Shown here piece by piece: positions 63,201 through 64,000 of a stretch of DNA of 64,000 nucleotides (within the stretch, counting starts at the first letter, position 1; every line of letters starts with the position of its first letter). Position numbers and translations under genes: made by a program. The notes under the pieces were generated by a model. That model was not told where the DNA came from, did no database searches, and saw only the letters and a program-made list of their open reading frames with translations. Source of the DNA: Acanthornis magna (Eukaryota; Chordata; Aves; Passeriformes; Acanthizidae); NCBI GenBank assembly GCA_036785705.1, contig JAWUZG010000295.1, forward strand, positions 372,001 through 436,000, written 5' to 3'.

Positions 63201-64000
63201 GCATGTGAGATACTTCTTCCACACACAAGTCCACCTGCAAACATAAATTTTAAATGTTCCTTTCTCCATTACTTATTCCCTCCATACTTTGTGCTTATAC
63301 ATTGTGGAGCACAGAATGATCTGTTGTTCATTTAAGAGCTCAAAAATCCATACCAGTTTCCCGGAACTAAAGCCAACACACTGCTTTACTCAAGCGAGAT
63401 CTACTCCACAAAACACAATTACCCAGCAATTGACTACACATCAATGGGACAGCACATGATTAGACAACAGTGGGGAATCCTAATGATCCCCTGTAAGAAT
63501 TAGGGGAGTGCAAGCCTCTCATTTTCTGCTCCATGATGTGTAGATAAAAAGCGCACTGGAAAGAATACAAAATGAATGGGAGTATTTCTGTGCACATCCT
63601 AACTTCATTTCCATGGGAATGTGGAAATCCAACAAGACCATGATTATCACATGGAAGACAAAAAAACCACTGACCATAATGTCTTATTAAAGAGCACAAT
63701 GACTTGTCCACATCTTTAGCCCTGATGTTTTCAAAGTGGCTCTTAGACACACATACTCAACTCCAAAGTATTTGGGAGCTCGCCAACATCCACAGGTAGG
63801 TGGCAGATCCACTGTGCCACAGCTCTAGGGAAACTTCACCTGACTCTGAGTGGAGGATTACTCCTCTGACAGAGCACTGCAGTGGAATTAATACAGCTCT
63901 CCCAAGGCCAGACATAGTGCAACAGCGTGCTGCAAGGACGCTGACCAATATTTATTTGTTTATTCCATTCCCCATCACATGGGTAGGGGAGAGTTTGAAC

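Larger units (their letters stand above)
49865..64000 (-). repeat. Right arm of the giant inverted duplication (runs off the window)
   Basis: This is the reverse complement of 5941-20441, 14.1 kb long as far as seen. The arm is still fully matched at the final base of the window, so its outer end is not visible. It lacks the 281-bp solo LTR present in the left arm and has shorter (AGAAT)n and (GGGAT)n arrays. It also lacks the minisatellite copies found at 8092-8161. It carries one extra 10-bp unit near 56939-56968, one extra TTTTG-type unit near 61400 and a longer poly-T at about 54824-54846. No gene was recognised. The inner end coincides with a short 14-bp tandem duplication at 49850-49877. 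Confidence 0.97.

Noticed and set aside
5941..64000. The inverted repeat as a pure assembly artefact (one contig written twice)
   Set aside because: The arms differ by substitutions in many places, by several indels and by an LTR with a clean empty site, which a duplicated contig would not show. A haplotype mis-join remains possible and is listed as the refuting outcome.

Overview
The window looks like bird nuclear DNA that is AT-rich and not protein-coding. Two CR1 LINE fragments with the avian CR1 3' end, two old endogenous-retrovirus LTR fragments of a type I recognise from birds, and one short well-preserved solo LTR point to an avian genome. I found no exon, rRNA, tRNA, CRISPR array or bacterial-type gene. 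The open frames are short, lie in AT-rich or simple-repeat sequence, and show no family motif that I recognise.

The dominant structure is a very large inverted duplication. Positions 5941-20441 reappear in reverse complement at 49865-64000, and base 5941 pairs with the last base of the window. The right arm therefore runs off the window, and the true arm is at least 14.1 kb long. The two arms enclose a 29.4 kb spacer. Tracking the sum of paired coordinates shows the arms are collinear, with a few discrete indels: the sum is 69,941 at the outer end and 70,306 at the inner end. By eye, divergence ranges from about 1 difference in 270 bases in some blocks to about 3-4 percent in others. The indels are a 3-copy 23-bp minisatellite, a 10-bp repeat unit, length changes in (GGGAT)n/(AGAAT)n, and a 281-bp solo LTR with a 6-bp target duplication that is present only in the left arm. 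The right arm keeps the intact empty site.

Layout: 1-5940, non-coding flank with A/C-rich, G/T-rich and CA tracts. 5941-20441, left arm, with the solo LTR, a CR1 fragment with an expanded tail, and several hairpins. 20442-46700, AT-rich spacer with A/C-only tracts (21.6 and 41.0 kb), two divergent old ERV LTR fragments (27.0 and 28.8 kb), and a GC-rich patch abutting a CR1 fragment (36.2-37.3 kb). 46735-47865, a CpG-dense, GC-rich block. 47868-49258, about 1.4 kb of almost pure purine (GGAA/GAAA) satellite with higher-order structure. 49259-49864, a unique strip ending in a 14-bp tandem duplication at the arm junction. 49865-64000, right arm.

There is no gene system to describe. The main items of interest are the inverted duplication with its dated and undated differences, and the unusual CpG-island, polypurine and breakpoint cluster at its inner right edge. 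Arms of this size are known on avian and mammalian sex chromosomes and in inversion-prone autosomal segments. Which applies here cannot be told from this window.
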